Source: Luteimonas abyssi (lineage in GTDB: Bacteria; Pseudomonadota; Gammaproteobacteria; Xanthomonadales; Xanthomonadaceae). Taken from it: a DNA stretch of 64,000 nt. Under the pieces are notes generated by a model. It worked only from the letters and a program-made list of their open reading frames with translations. It ran no database searches and was not told where the DNA came from. The DNA is taken from the NCBI RefSeq assembly GCF_001482195.1, contig NZ_KQ759763.1, positions 197,623 to 261,622 of the forward strand, given 5' to 3'. A program made the translations under genes and the position numbers. Positions 16,009-23,741 of the stretch are shown here, piece by piece (the first letter of the stretch is position 1; every line of letters starts with the position of its first letter).

Positions 16009-16680
16009 TCAGCGGCTGGCAAGACGTGCACGCACGTCGGCGAGCTTCTGCGTGGCGTCCTCGCGGCGGCCGCGATCGGCGGTCTCGCGGCCGCTGCGCG
16101 CGGGTGCGGCGATCGCCCTCTCGAAGGCGGCCGCCGCGCCGGCCAGGTCGCCCTGGCCGCGGAGGAATTCACCATAGAAATAGTTTGCGTCGATGTCGGC
16201 GGGCGCCAGTTCGAGCGCACGTTGCAGATGCGTGCGCGCCTTGGCGTCGTCGCCGAACCCGATCGGCCAGCCGGGCACCTGGTCGTACAGTGCGCCCAGG
16301 CTGACGTGGGCGGCCCCGTCGAGCGCAGTGGGATCGAGGGCCAGCGCGGATTCGAAATCGCGTCGGGCCTGCCGCGCCAGCGACAGCGCGCCGAGCCCGC
16401 CGCGTTCGCCCGCCAGGCTCGAGCGGACGATACCGTCCCAGATCAGGGCATCAGGGTCTTGCGGACGCTCGGCCACGACCTGGGCGGCCTGGCGCGCGAG
16501 GGCGTCGAACGCCGAGGCCCGCTGCGCCTTCGGCGTGACGTAGATGATCTGCGCCCACTGGTCGCGCACCGCGGTCACCGGGGCGGCGGGCGTGGCGTCG
16601 TCGGCGAGCGCCAGGCCTGGTGCGACGAGTACGACGGCGAGCAGGGCGGCCGCGAGGCGGTCAGGACGGGTGATGTGCAT
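16009..16680 (-). CDS. Exported TPR-repeat protein
   Basis: The 223-residue protein has a clear Sec signal peptide (LAAALLAVVLVAPGLALADD). It then has tetratricopeptide-like helices, visible in ARRDFESALALDPTALDGAA, ARTHLQRALELAPADIDANY and FLRGQGDLAGAAAAFERAIA. It is probably a periplasmic scaffold. The ATG at 16680 lies 20 nt inside the preceding SDR gene, so both frames overlap, which supports an operon. Homologous TPR genes often close such ligase-oxidase-SDR gene sets, but its partner is unknown. Confidence 0.8.
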   Translation of the reverse strand: MHITRPDRLAAALLAVVLVAPGLALADDATPAAPVTAVRDQWAQIIYVTPKAQRASAFDALARQAAQVVAERPQDPDALIWDGIVRSSLAGERGGLGALSLARQARRDFESALALDPTALDGAAHVSLGALYDQVPGWPIGFGDDAKARTHLQRALELAPADIDANYFYGEFLRGQGDLAGAAAAFERAIAAPARSGRETADRGRREDATQKLADVRARLASR

Positions 16681-17497
16681 GGCGTGGCTCCTGGGATGAG
16701 GGCCCGGCGCCGGCATGGCGTCGGACGAGGGGAAGCTGGCGGGCGAGGCTGCGGTCGACCAGGGAAGGCAGCAGCGCGTTGAGCCGCGCGACGATCGCCT
16801 CCGGCCAGCCGAGCTGTCGTCGTGGGGTGCCGCGTTCGATCGCGTCGACGAGGCGACGCGCGACCGACGCGGGATCGTCCACACGGGTGCCGAGCGCGAC
16901 GTTGAGCGCATCGACACGGGTGGAGTTGAACGCGGTGCGGGTCGCGCGCGGCGCCAGGTACTGGAACCGCACGGGACCATCGGCATGCTCGCGGGCCAGG
17001 GCCTCGACCAGGCCGCGCAGGCCGAACTTGCTCGCGCTGTAGGCGGCGAACCCGGGAAAGGCGAGGCTGCCGAAGGTGGAGCCGACGGCGACGACGGCGG
17101 CCGCGGGATGCGCCGCCAGCATCGGCAGGGCGGCACGGATCAACTGCGCCGGCGCGGCGAGGTTGGTGCGGATGACCGCGTCGATCAGGTCGTCGTGCTG
17201 GTCCTGCATCAGGCCGAACGCGGCACGGGCGTGGGCAATGACCAGCACACTGGGGGTCGGTCGCATTGCTTGCGCATGCAGCAGCAACGCACGACGATCC
17301 GCCGTGGCGTCCACGTCAGCGGCGAATGGCGTCACCGCGCCCGGCGGATGACGGCGGGCGAGCTCCGACAGGCGCCCGGCATCGCGTGCCACCGCCAGCA
17401 CGCGGGCGCCACGTGTCAGCAATGCCGCGACCAGGGCGTCGCCGATACCCCCGGTCGCGCCGGTGACCAGCACGGTCCTGCCGTGGAGATCCATCAC
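16661..17497 (-). CDS. Short-chain dehydrogenase in the thermostable-hemolysin operon
   Basis: This 278-residue SDR has the cofactor motif TGATGGIG, a catalytic serine in VAVGSTFGS and Y-x3-K as YSASK. The usual NNAG motif is replaced by AHARAAFG (LVIAHARAAFG), which is atypical for classical SDRs. A hydrophobic C-terminal part (WPEAIVARLNALLPSLVDRS) resembles SDRs acting on lipids near the membrane. The start overlaps the upstream oxidase stop by 4 nt. It would reduce or oxidise a carbonyl/alcohol in the pathway; the substrate is unknown. Confidence 0.85.
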   Translation of the reverse strand: MMDLHGRTVLVTGATGGIGDALVAALLTRGARVLAVARDAGRLSELARRHPPGAVTPFAADVDATADRRALLLHAQAMRPTPSVLVIAHARAAFGLMQDQHDDLIDAVIRTNLAAPAQLIRAALPMLAAHPAAAVVAVGSTFGSLAFPGFAAYSASKFGLRGLVEALAREHADGPVRFQYLAPRATRTAFNSTRVDALNVALGTRVDDPASVARRLVDAIERGTPRRQLGWPEAIVARLNALLPSLVDRSLARQLPLVRRHAGAGPSSQEPRHAHHPS

Positions 17498-18174
17498 GCG
17501 GCCTCCGCGTGGCGCAGCGCGCGCCCCGGTGCGGGCAGTGCGCGGAAGAGATCGGCATAAAGGCGATAGAAGCGGCGCGCGGCGTATACGACCGCCGCCT
17601 GATCGTCGGGGTCGTCGAGCCGGTTCATGAGGCCTTCGAAAACACCGACATGCTCGATATCGAGATCGCCGTGCGACAGCAGATAACTGAACGCCTCGCG
17701 CGGCAGGCCGAGCGCCGACTCGATGCTGGTGGCGGCCCGCGTCGCCAGTGCGACGCTGGTGCCCTCGAGCACCAGCACCATGCCGAAGAATCCCACCGGG
17801 TTGCCGCGGGCGATGGTGTCGTAGGCATAGCTGACCATGAGCTCGGTCGCCAGCGACGGTGTCGACGTTTCGGCCGCTGCCCGGTCCGCACCGCAGGCGG
17901 CGATGTCGTCGAGCACCCAGAGCTGGTGCCCCATCTCCTCCTCGATGTACTCACCGATGGCGGTGCGCAGCCACTCCAGGCGCGCGGGCAGGCGTGCGCC
18001 GCAGGCCATCAGCAGCGGCACAGTGTGCCGCACGTGGTGATAGGCCTCGGTCAGGAAGGCGACGTAGGTGTCGCGCGGGATGGCGCCGGCCAGGGCGTGC
18101 TGGATGATCGGCAACTGGACGAGTTCGGCCCGGGCGTCGGCGGTCTCCGACAGCAGGCGGTCGTGGAAGGTCAT
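17494..18174 (-). CDS. Heme-oxygenase-fold diiron-type oxidase (TenA-like / iron-containing redox enzyme)
   Basis: This 226-residue all-helical protein has the ligand pattern of heme-oxygenase-like diiron oxidases. E43 is near H46/H47; E80-x2-H83 falls in EYIEEEMGHQLW; E137 lies in LVLEGTS; H168-x3-D172-x2-H175 falls in SHGDLDIEHVGVF. This set fits an Fe-binding enzyme (UndA, SznF and BesC are members) rather than thiaminase TenA, which uses a cysteine. Such enzymes activate O2 on fatty acids or amino acids. The gene overlaps its neighbours by 4 nt on both sides. Iron dependence is inferred. Confidence 0.8.
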   Translation of the reverse strand: MTFHDRLLSETADARAELVQLPIIQHALAGAIPRDTYVAFLTEAYHHVRHTVPLLMACGARLPARLEWLRTAIGEYIEEEMGHQLWVLDDIAACGADRAAAETSTPSLATELMVSYAYDTIARGNPVGFFGMVLVLEGTSVALATRAATSIESALGLPREAFSYLLSHGDLDIEHVGVFEGLMNRLDDPDDQAAVVYAARRFYRLYADLFRALPAPGRALRHAEAA

Positions 18175-19655
18175 GCGGGCAGCTCCTGTGTGAAGAACGG
18201 GCTCGGGTCCGGTGCGTCGTAGGCGGCGGCGATCGCATCGGCGTAGGCGTGGGCCACCGCGTCGCGGCGGGGGCGTGCGTTGTCGGTCAGCAGACCATTG
18301 GCGGCGGAGAACGGTCGGGTCGCATGCACGATGCTCGCGACCTGCGCGTAGTCGGGCAGGCCTTGATTGACCGCCGCCAGTGCGTGGCGCACGGCGGCCG
18401 CATCGGCACCGGGATCGCGCAGCCAGGCCACGGCCACGTTGAACGGCCGGCCCTCGCCCACCACCACGGCCTGCGCGAACAGCGGGTGCTGGGTCAGCTC
18501 GCTTTCCACCCATTCGGGCGAGACGTTGCGGCCGTACGCGGTCACGAACATGTGCTTGCGCCGTCCGGTCACATGGACGAAGCCGTCGACATCGACATGG
18601 CCGAGGTCGCCGGTGGCGATGGCGCCCGGCGGTGGAGCGGCCTCGCCGAGGTAAGACAGACAACGCACGCCCTCGACGAGCAGTTCCCCGTCCCGCACGG
18701 TGACCCGCGCATGCGGCAATGGGCGTCCCACGCTGCCCGGCCGCGCCGACCCAGGGCGGTTGAGCGTCACCACGGACACGCATTCGCTCAGGCCGTAGCC
18801 TTCGAACACTGGCAACCCGAGTGCCGCCGCACGCGCGAGAAGCCCCTTGCCGACACGACCGCCGCCCACCGCGACGAAGCGGAGCGAGGCCGGCAAGGCC
18901 TGTCCCTGCTCGGCTGCGGTCACCAGGGCCAGCAGCATCTGCGGGAACACGATCATGCTGTGGGGTGCGTAGCGTCGAAGGCAGGCGAGCAGCCGCGCGA
19001 CATCCAGGCCTGCCGCACCGCTGTAGCCGATCCGGCCCAGCGTCGGCACCGCGATGTCGGCCCCGGCGCGCAACGCGGCATAGAGGCCGGCGACGTTCTC
19101 GAGCAGGGTCGACAGCGGCATCAGGCACAGGTGCCGTTGCGGGGCGAGCACGGCCGACGCCTCGACGAGCGCGCCGGCCACCGTCGCCAGCGCCGGCGCG
19201 TCGATGCAGACCCCTTTCGGCTTGCCGGTCGTGCCGGAGGTGTAGGTGATGCACGCGGTGCCTGCCGGCATGACGCGCGCTCCGCCCGGCAGTGGCAGGA
19301 CGTGCAGGCCGTCGAGCAGTGGCCGTGCGTCCGGATATACGCTGGCGTCGCGTGCGGACAGCACCAGCACGTCCGCACCGCTGCTCGCCTGGACGTGAGC
19401 AGCCTGCATCGCGCTGAAGAACGTCGGGACCGGCACGTGTACCAGGCCACGCGCGCGCAGCGCGAGGTCGAGCGCGAGCCAGTCCGGGCCGTTGTCGAGC
19501 CGGCTGGCCACCACCCGGGCGTCGTGTGCGGCCAGGGCATCGGCGATCGCCATCGCCCGCGCGCGCAGTGCGGTGGCGGACATCGCGCCGTCGTCGCCGA
19601 GCACCCGCATCGGTGCACCGTCCAGGCCGTCGAGCAGATCGGCGAAGATGTTCAT
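18171..19655 (-). CDS. AMP-binding acyl/aryl ligase with altered C-terminal catalytic lysine
   Basis: This 494-residue ANL-superfamily protein has the P-loop YTSGTTGKPKG (138-148), the A5-like FEGYGLSECV, the ribose-binding aspartate in ATGDLGHVD and the hinge GRRKHMFVTAYGRNVSP. These match long-chain acyl-CoA ligases. Where such enzymes carry the A10 lysine (T-x-T-x-K-x-x-R), this one reads NGLLTDNARPRRD, so the lysine appears replaced by arginine or proline. It may still bind an acyl-AMP, or the residue may be supplied elsewhere. Start 19655 overlaps the hemolysin-like gene by 4 nt. Confidence 0.88.
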   Translation of the reverse strand: MNIFADLLDGLDGAPMRVLGDDGAMSATALRARAMAIADALAAHDARVVASRLDNGPDWLALDLALRARGLVHVPVPTFFSAMQAAHVQASSGADVLVLSARDASVYPDARPLLDGLHVLPLPGGARVMPAGTACITYTSGTTGKPKGVCIDAPALATVAGALVEASAVLAPQRHLCLMPLSTLLENVAGLYAALRAGADIAVPTLGRIGYSGAAGLDVARLLACLRRYAPHSMIVFPQMLLALVTAAEQGQALPASLRFVAVGGGRVGKGLLARAAALGLPVFEGYGLSECVSVVTLNRPGSARPGSVGRPLPHARVTVRDGELLVEGVRCLSYLGEAAPPPGAIATGDLGHVDVDGFVHVTGRRKHMFVTAYGRNVSPEWVESELTQHPLFAQAVVVGEGRPFNVAVAWLRDPGADAAAVRHALAAVNQGLPDYAQVASIVHATRPFSAANGLLTDNARPRRDAVAHAYADAIAAAYDAPDPSPFFTQELPA

Positions 19656-20293
19656 GCGTGCGCCTCCAGCGCGCCAGTGGCACAGGTCGCGGAGATGCCA
19701 TGGCGCGCGGCGAGAAACGCGTGGCCGGCGGCCAGGTCGCCGAACAGGACCTGTGGCTGCACGTCGTAGTAGCGGCCCCAGTCGGTCGCCCCGTCTGCCA
19801 GCCGCGCGCGCTCGGCGGCGGCGAGGACGACCGTGCGCAGGTGCAGGCGGTCGAAGGCGTTGCGCAACTGGCGCGTCGCGGTGAAGAGCACCCAGCGCAG
19901 GCGCGCCTGATGCAGTGCCGGCGCGAGCTGCACGATCAAGGCGCGTGCATCGCCTCCGCGCAGCGCCGCGAGGTTTCCGACCTCGACCAGTTCGGAGCGC
20001 GCCACCCCGGCTGCCGTGCGTGCCGCGATCATGGTCTGCGCGCTGCCGTCGAGGTATTGCTCGACGAACAGCGGCCCCTCGGCACCGAAGCGCAACCCGA
20101 CCGCGGCCCGCAGCCGGCCGTCGGTGTCGCGGAAGGCCAGCAGGTGCGGCAGGAAATCGTGAAGCCGGGCGTCGTAGCGTGCGCGGTAGACGTGGGCGAT
20201 GAAGGCTTCGACCTCGGCGCGCGCCGGGTGGCCCGGTTCGATCCGTTCGCAGCCTGCCCAGGGGGGCGCGGGGTGGTGTCGTGGGGTGTCCAT
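19652..20293 (-). CDS. Thermostable-hemolysin family protein (PF12261, GNAT/AHL-synthase-like)
   Basis: This 213-residue protein carries the family hallmarks VEQYLDGSAQ, SELVEVGNLAALRGG (E104, N107) and the C-terminal WGRYYDVQPQVLFGD. The family is named after a Vibrio delta-thermostable hemolysin, but its fold resembles GNAT N-acyltransferases and acyl-homoserine-lactone synthases. There is no signal peptide, so a cytoplasmic acyltransferase role is more likely than a secreted toxin. It is the first gene of an eight-gene operon. No Shine-Dalgarno is evident before the ATG at 20293. Confidence 0.82.
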   Translation of the reverse strand: MDTPRHHPAPPWAGCERIEPGHPARAEVEAFIAHVYRARYDARLHDFLPHLLAFRDTDGRLRAAVGLRFGAEGPLFVEQYLDGSAQTMIAARTAAGVARSELVEVGNLAALRGGDARALIVQLAPALHQARLRWVLFTATRQLRNAFDRLHLRTVVLAAAERARLADGATDWGRYYDVQPQVLFGDLAAGHAFLAARHGISATCATGALEAHA

Positions 20294-20316
20294 GGCGCGG
20301 CATGCTGGTGCCGTGC

Positions 20317-20344
20317 GATTACCCGTCGATTAGCCCGATGTTAG
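20317..20344 (-). promoter_or_regulatory. Triple 11-bp direct repeat, candidate OmpR/PmrA/QseB-type box
   Basis: On the minus strand three hexamers CTAACA, CTAATC and GTAATC occur at exact 11-bp spacing (N5 between them) at 20339-20344, 20328-20333 and 20317-20322. This is the architecture of PmrA/QseB boxes (HTTAAD-N5-HTTAAD). It lies 24-51 bp before the first gene of the operon that encodes an OmpR-type regulator, so autoregulation is likely. No strong -10 follows, so the start site is not placed. Confidence 0.5.
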
Positions 20345-20484
20345 GAGATCGTTCGTTTGTCCGGGCGGGGGCGGCGGGTGGGGACTCGGCGCCGCGCGGA
20401 CGCGGGCTTCCAGTCGCTCAGGCGGCACTGTCATCAGGAGGTGGCAGGTATGCTGTGCCCCGCTGTGGGTTTCCCGGAGCAGAC

Positions 20485-21186
20485 ATGAATGTCGTAAAGG
20501 TCGTGGGATGGCTGTTCGCCGTGGTCGGCACGGTGTTCCTGGCCGCTGGCATCTACATGGGTATCTCCACCCGCGCGTTCCTGGCCGAGGCGGTGCAGAC
20601 GCAGGGCACGGTGATCGACATCGAGCGTCGCCGCGGCGACGAGGGAGGGGTGACGTTCGCGCCGGTGGTGGGGTTCACCGCTGCCGACGGCACGCCGGTC
20701 GAGTTCGTTTCCAGCACCTCCAGCAGCCGACAGCACCCCATGCGCGGCGACCGGGTACCTGTGCTGTATCGGGCCGACGCGCCGACGTCGGCGCGGCTGA
20801 CCGGTTTCCTCGCGCTCTGGGGCGGGGCCACCATCTTCACCGGGCTGGGCGCGGTCCTCGCGTCGACCGGTTGGGGAATGCTCGGCTGGCAGTGGCATCG
20901 TCGACGCCAGGCGGCGCGGCTGCGGGCGCACGGCGTCCGCGTCGAGACCGACTTCGTCGAGGTCGAGCGCAATCTCGGCGTGTCGAGGAACGGACGGCAC
21001 CCCTACCGTCTGGTCAGCCAGTGGCAGGATCCGGCGACCGCGAAGCTGCATGTGTTCCGCAGCGAGAACCTGTGGTTCGATCCCACCGACCATGTGCCGC
21101 GTGGCCGGATCCCGGTGCTGATCGACCGTGCGGATCCGCGCCGGCACCTGATGGACGTGTCGTTCCTGCCGATGGTGGCGAACTGA
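20485..21186 (+). CDS. DUF3592 membrane protein
   Basis: This 233-residue protein has transmembrane segments at about 8-28 and 108-132. A beta-rich extracytoplasmic-type domain lies between them (AQ..GTVIDIERRRGDEGGVTF, PVVGFTAADGTPVEFVSSTS). A second, related module follows at the C-terminus (VETDFVEVERNLGVSRNGRH ... IPVLIDRADPRRHLMDVSFL). This organisation is that of DUF3592 proteins, whose function is unknown. It is transcribed divergently from the hemolysin-like operon, with about 190 bp between the starts. Confidence 0.8.
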   Translation: MNVVKVVGWLFAVVGTVFLAAGIYMGISTRAFLAEAVQTQGTVIDIERRRGDEGGVTFAPVVGFTAADGTPVEFVSSTSSSRQHPMRGDRVPVLYRADAPTSARLTGFLALWGGATIFTGLGAVLASTGWGMLGWQWHRRRQAARLRAHGVRVETDFVEVERNLGVSRNGRHPYRLVSQWQDPATAKLHVFRSENLWFDPTDHVPRGRIPVLIDRADPRRHLMDVSFLPMVAN

Positions 21187-21203
21187 GCGCGATGCGCTGA
21201 GGC

Positions 21204-22556
21204 TCAGCCACAAGCCCAGTCGATGCGCATCTGTTCGAGGTCCAGTTGCGCGTTGCCGCCGCCGAAGTTGAAGCCGGCGAAGTCCTCGCCGAACTCGACG
21301 TAGCGCGCACTGAAAGGCGGGTAGCCCTGGATCGGCGCCATGGTGCCGCCGATGTGGTGCGGCGCGTCCAGAAAGCGTTCCAGCGCCGCTGCCTGCGGGT
21401 CCCTGCTGAACATCGGTACGTAGCCGCTGTCCACGTTTTGGTGGTCCCACTCGCGGGCGGGGCGGCCGACGTTCGGGTCGTCCTCGCGCAGGTGGATCGC
21501 CAGCGGCCGGGCGAGGCCGTCGCGGTGGCTGGCTACGGCATCGCGGGTCTCGCGGATGCTGGCGGTGCCGGCCAACCAGTCGGGTTGCGGCGTGTCGCGC
21601 AGCCAGGGATGCCCGGCGAGGTCCGGCGGCGACGCGAGCGCGCCTTCGAATTCGCCGGCGCTCAGCCAGAGCAGCACGTAGTGGCTGCCGAGTGCATCGG
21701 TCATGTCGTGACGGTGCGGATGGCGCGCGCGCAGATGGCGACGCAGCGGGTCGTCGTCGTCCAGACCGACATCGGCATCCGGATCTGCGCGCAGGGCCGC
21801 CCACTGGGATGGGGGGCGCAGGTCTTCGCGGAACTGTTCGTCGACGAACAGGGCGATCGCCACGCGGTCGGCGCCCTGGGTGCGGTACTGCGCCGGGACG
21901 TGCAGGGTGAACGCATGGCGCAGCGGCCACGCGTGGTGATCGCTCAGCGGCCAGTGCTCGGGGGCGATGGCGGGTGGGCGGCCGTAGGTCCAGCCGTGCT
22001 GCCAGTGTGCATCGCGGCCCGCCGGCGGCTGCTCGCGTGCAGGTTGTACCTCGAGATCGTAGGCCGCTGTCAGGCCAGGATCTCGCTCGCGCCAGGCGCG
22101 CACCGGCCAGACCGCACCTGGACGTGCGAGCTCGAGCGCGATCACGCGGCCCTCGCGCAGGCGCAGTTCCAGCGTGTCGCCGTCGGATGTCTCGACGACG
22201 AGTACCTCCAGGCCGCGTTTACGGAACGTATCGGCGGCGTCGCCCTGCTGGTCGCGCAGGCCGGGATAGGCGGCCAACGCCTGCTCCCGCGCCATCCCGG
22301 GCCATGTGCCGGCGAGCGTCAGCGCGTCCGGGAATCCCTGGTAGACCGTGAGGCTGCCGATGCGGCCCTGCGCGTCGAGGCGCGCACCGCACACCGACGG
22401 CGTGCTGGCCGTGCCCCAGCTCATGTAGCCCTCGTCCTCGTCCGCGGGTGGCCGCCAGGCGGCAGCGGCGGCCGCCTGCAGCGCGTCGGCGGGCATGCCC
22501 GGGCGAAGCCGAGCGAAGCCGGGCGAACGCAGCATGATCGATGGACAATGGTGCAT
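21204..22556 (-). CDS. Hypothetical protein with DUF1963/YwqG-like C-terminus
   Basis: The ~450-residue cytoplasmic protein has two parts. The N-terminal ~170 residues (RLRPGMPADALQAAAAAAWR ... SLTVYQGFPDAL) look like an immunity or SMI1-like recognition module. The C-terminal ~250 residues end in YVEFGEDFAGFNFGGGNAQL, with DAPHHIGGTMAPIQGYPPF, resembling YwqG/DUF1963 (a frequent immunity-protein fold). The resemblance is by eye only. The frame is open to 22637; starts at 22556 (MHHCPS) or 22535 (MLRSPGF) are more likely than 22637, but none has a good ribosome site. Confidence 0.6.
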   Translation of the reverse strand: MHHCPSIMLRSPGFARLRPGMPADALQAAAAAAWRPPADEDEGYMSWGTASTPSVCGARLDAQGRIGSLTVYQGFPDALTLAGTWPGMAREQALAAYPGLRDQQGDAADTFRKRGLEVLVVETSDGDTLELRLREGRVIALELARPGAVWPVRAWRERDPGLTAAYDLEVQPAREQPPAGRDAHWQHGWTYGRPPAIAPEHWPLSDHHAWPLRHAFTLHVPAQYRTQGADRVAIALFVDEQFREDLRPPSQWAALRADPDADVGLDDDDPLRRHLRARHPHRHDMTDALGSHYVLLWLSAGEFEGALASPPDLAGHPWLRDTPQPDWLAGTASIRETRDAVASHRDGLARPLAIHLREDDPNVGRPAREWDHQNVDSGYVPMFSRDPQAAALERFLDAPHHIGGTMAPIQGYPPFSARYVEFGEDFAGFNFGGGNAQLDLEQMRIDWACG

Positions 22557-22667
22557 TCCTTGGCGGACGGGTCCCGTCGGACCGGAGGGTTTGTATCGCG
22601 GCACGCCGTGGGGGCCGTGACACCGTGATCCGTCCACACTAAGCCGCGGGGGTGCTGGCCGCCACCG

Positions 22668-23207
22668 TCAGGGCGCCACGTTGCCTTCGATGGAGTCGTC
22701 GAGCGTCTTGCCGATGGCCGCGCCGATCACCATCTTGGTCGCGGCGACGAAGCCGCCATGCTTGTTGTCCCAGTAGTAGCCCGCGACCGGCGTCACCTTG
22801 ATCACGGTGATGCGCGGGTCGTCCTCGCCCTCGGTGAACCAGGTTTTCATGATCGGGTTCCACAGCGCGTCGATCTTCGCGCGGTCGCGGCTGATCGTGG
22901 CCCGACCGTCGAGCACCAGGAAGCCGGCATGCTTGGCCGACTGCATGTACAGGCGTACCGCCGGGTCGGCTTCGATTTCCGCGTTCTTGTAGCTGTCGGC
23001 CGCGCTGAGAAACCAGAGGGCGCCGGTGTCGTCGGCCTGCTCGATCGACATCGGCCGGTTGCCGCCGGTGTCGCTGTCGGGCAGCGGGGTGGTGCAGAAG
23101 AAACACGATCCGGCGTCGTCGGACATGTCGCGGATGCGCGCCACGGCCTCGGCGCCGGCGACGTCCTCGCGGTTGTGTTCGGGCTGGTTGCGGTTGATGG
23201 AATCCAT
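22668..23207 (-). CDS. PPOX-fold general-stress FMN-binding protein
   Basis: This 179-residue protein is of the pyridoxamine-5'-phosphate-oxidase-like superfamily (general stress protein 26 type). It contains CFFCTTPLPDSDTGGNRPMS, the FMN-contacting ALWFLSAADSYKNAEIEADP and the closing ITVIKVTPVAGYYWDNKHGG. Members bind FMN/FAD and are often induced by stress; the physiological substrate is not known. The start at 23207 fits the family (relatives start with a similar polar N-terminus). It appears monocistronic. Confidence 0.82.
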   Translation of the reverse strand: MDSINRNQPEHNREDVAGAEAVARIRDMSDDAGSCFFCTTPLPDSDTGGNRPMSIEQADDTGALWFLSAADSYKNAEIEADPAVRLYMQSAKHAGFLVLDGRATISRDRAKIDALWNPIMKTWFTEGEDDPRITVIKVTPVAGYYWDNKHGGFVAATKMVIGAAIGKTLDDSIEGNVAP

Positions 23208-23299
23208 GGCTCGGCTCCGGTGCTGCGGGGGGGGAGCGGCCACCCTGCGCCGGCTGTCGTGATCCCGATGTCTGCGCGGCATGCGTCCGGGTGCGTCCG

Positions 23300-23635
23300 T
23301 CACCCGTCCCGGGATGCGCCTGCCTTCCGCGCGGCATACCACGCTGCGTAGGGCGAGTTCTTCACCAGCGTGCGGGTGTAGTCCGGTGCGCCGTCCGACC
23401 ACCAGGGCGGACCGCGTTCGCCCAATGCGCGCTTGGCCGCATCCACGGCCGCGCGCGCGCTTTGCAGCGCGGCGCTGTCGTCGTCGGCCTTGGCGGTCTT
23501 CACCGCGCGTCGTGCCTCCATCAAGGCATCCACGTGCTGCTGGCGCCGTGCGTCGGACAGGCTGGGATCGCTCGCGCGCCACAGTCGCCCGCGTACGATC
23601 AGGTAGCGGCCATCGGGCGTGGTCTGGACAGGCAT
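23300..23635 (-). CDS. Small hypothetical protein (RGRLWR type)
   Basis: This 111-residue basic, helical protein begins MPVQTTPDGRYLIVRGRLWR and contains an Ala/Asp/Lys-rich helix (AVKTAKADDDSAALQSARAA) before WWSDGAPDYTRTLVKNSPYA. The ATG at 23635 is preferred because the preceding frame adds only a short Arg/Pro stretch. There is no signal peptide. It lies between a PPOX protein and an Lrp regulator. Function unknown, although the compact, regularly patterned sequence argues that it is a real gene. Confidence 0.65.
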   Translation of the reverse strand: MPVQTTPDGRYLIVRGRLWRASDPSLSDARRQQHVDALMEARRAVKTAKADDDSAALQSARAAVDAAKRALGERGPPWWSDGAPDYTRTLVKNSPYAAWYAARKAGASRDG

Positions 23636-23741
23636 GGAGGCTCCGGGCGGATCCGTGCGTGGCATCGTCGCCCGCCGCATGTGCAGGGGCGGGCAATCCG
23701 CGCCGGTTGCACGCGGGGCGTGGGCCGAGACGCCCGAGGGA

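Noticed and set aside
17494-18174. TenA-type thiaminase
   Set aside because: No catalytic cysteine pattern and no thiamine genes nearby; iron-ligand residues are present instead.
19652-20293. A secreted pore-forming hemolysin
   Set aside because: The family name comes from a Vibrio protein, but there is no signal peptide; its sequence and operon context fit an acyltransferase-like enzyme.
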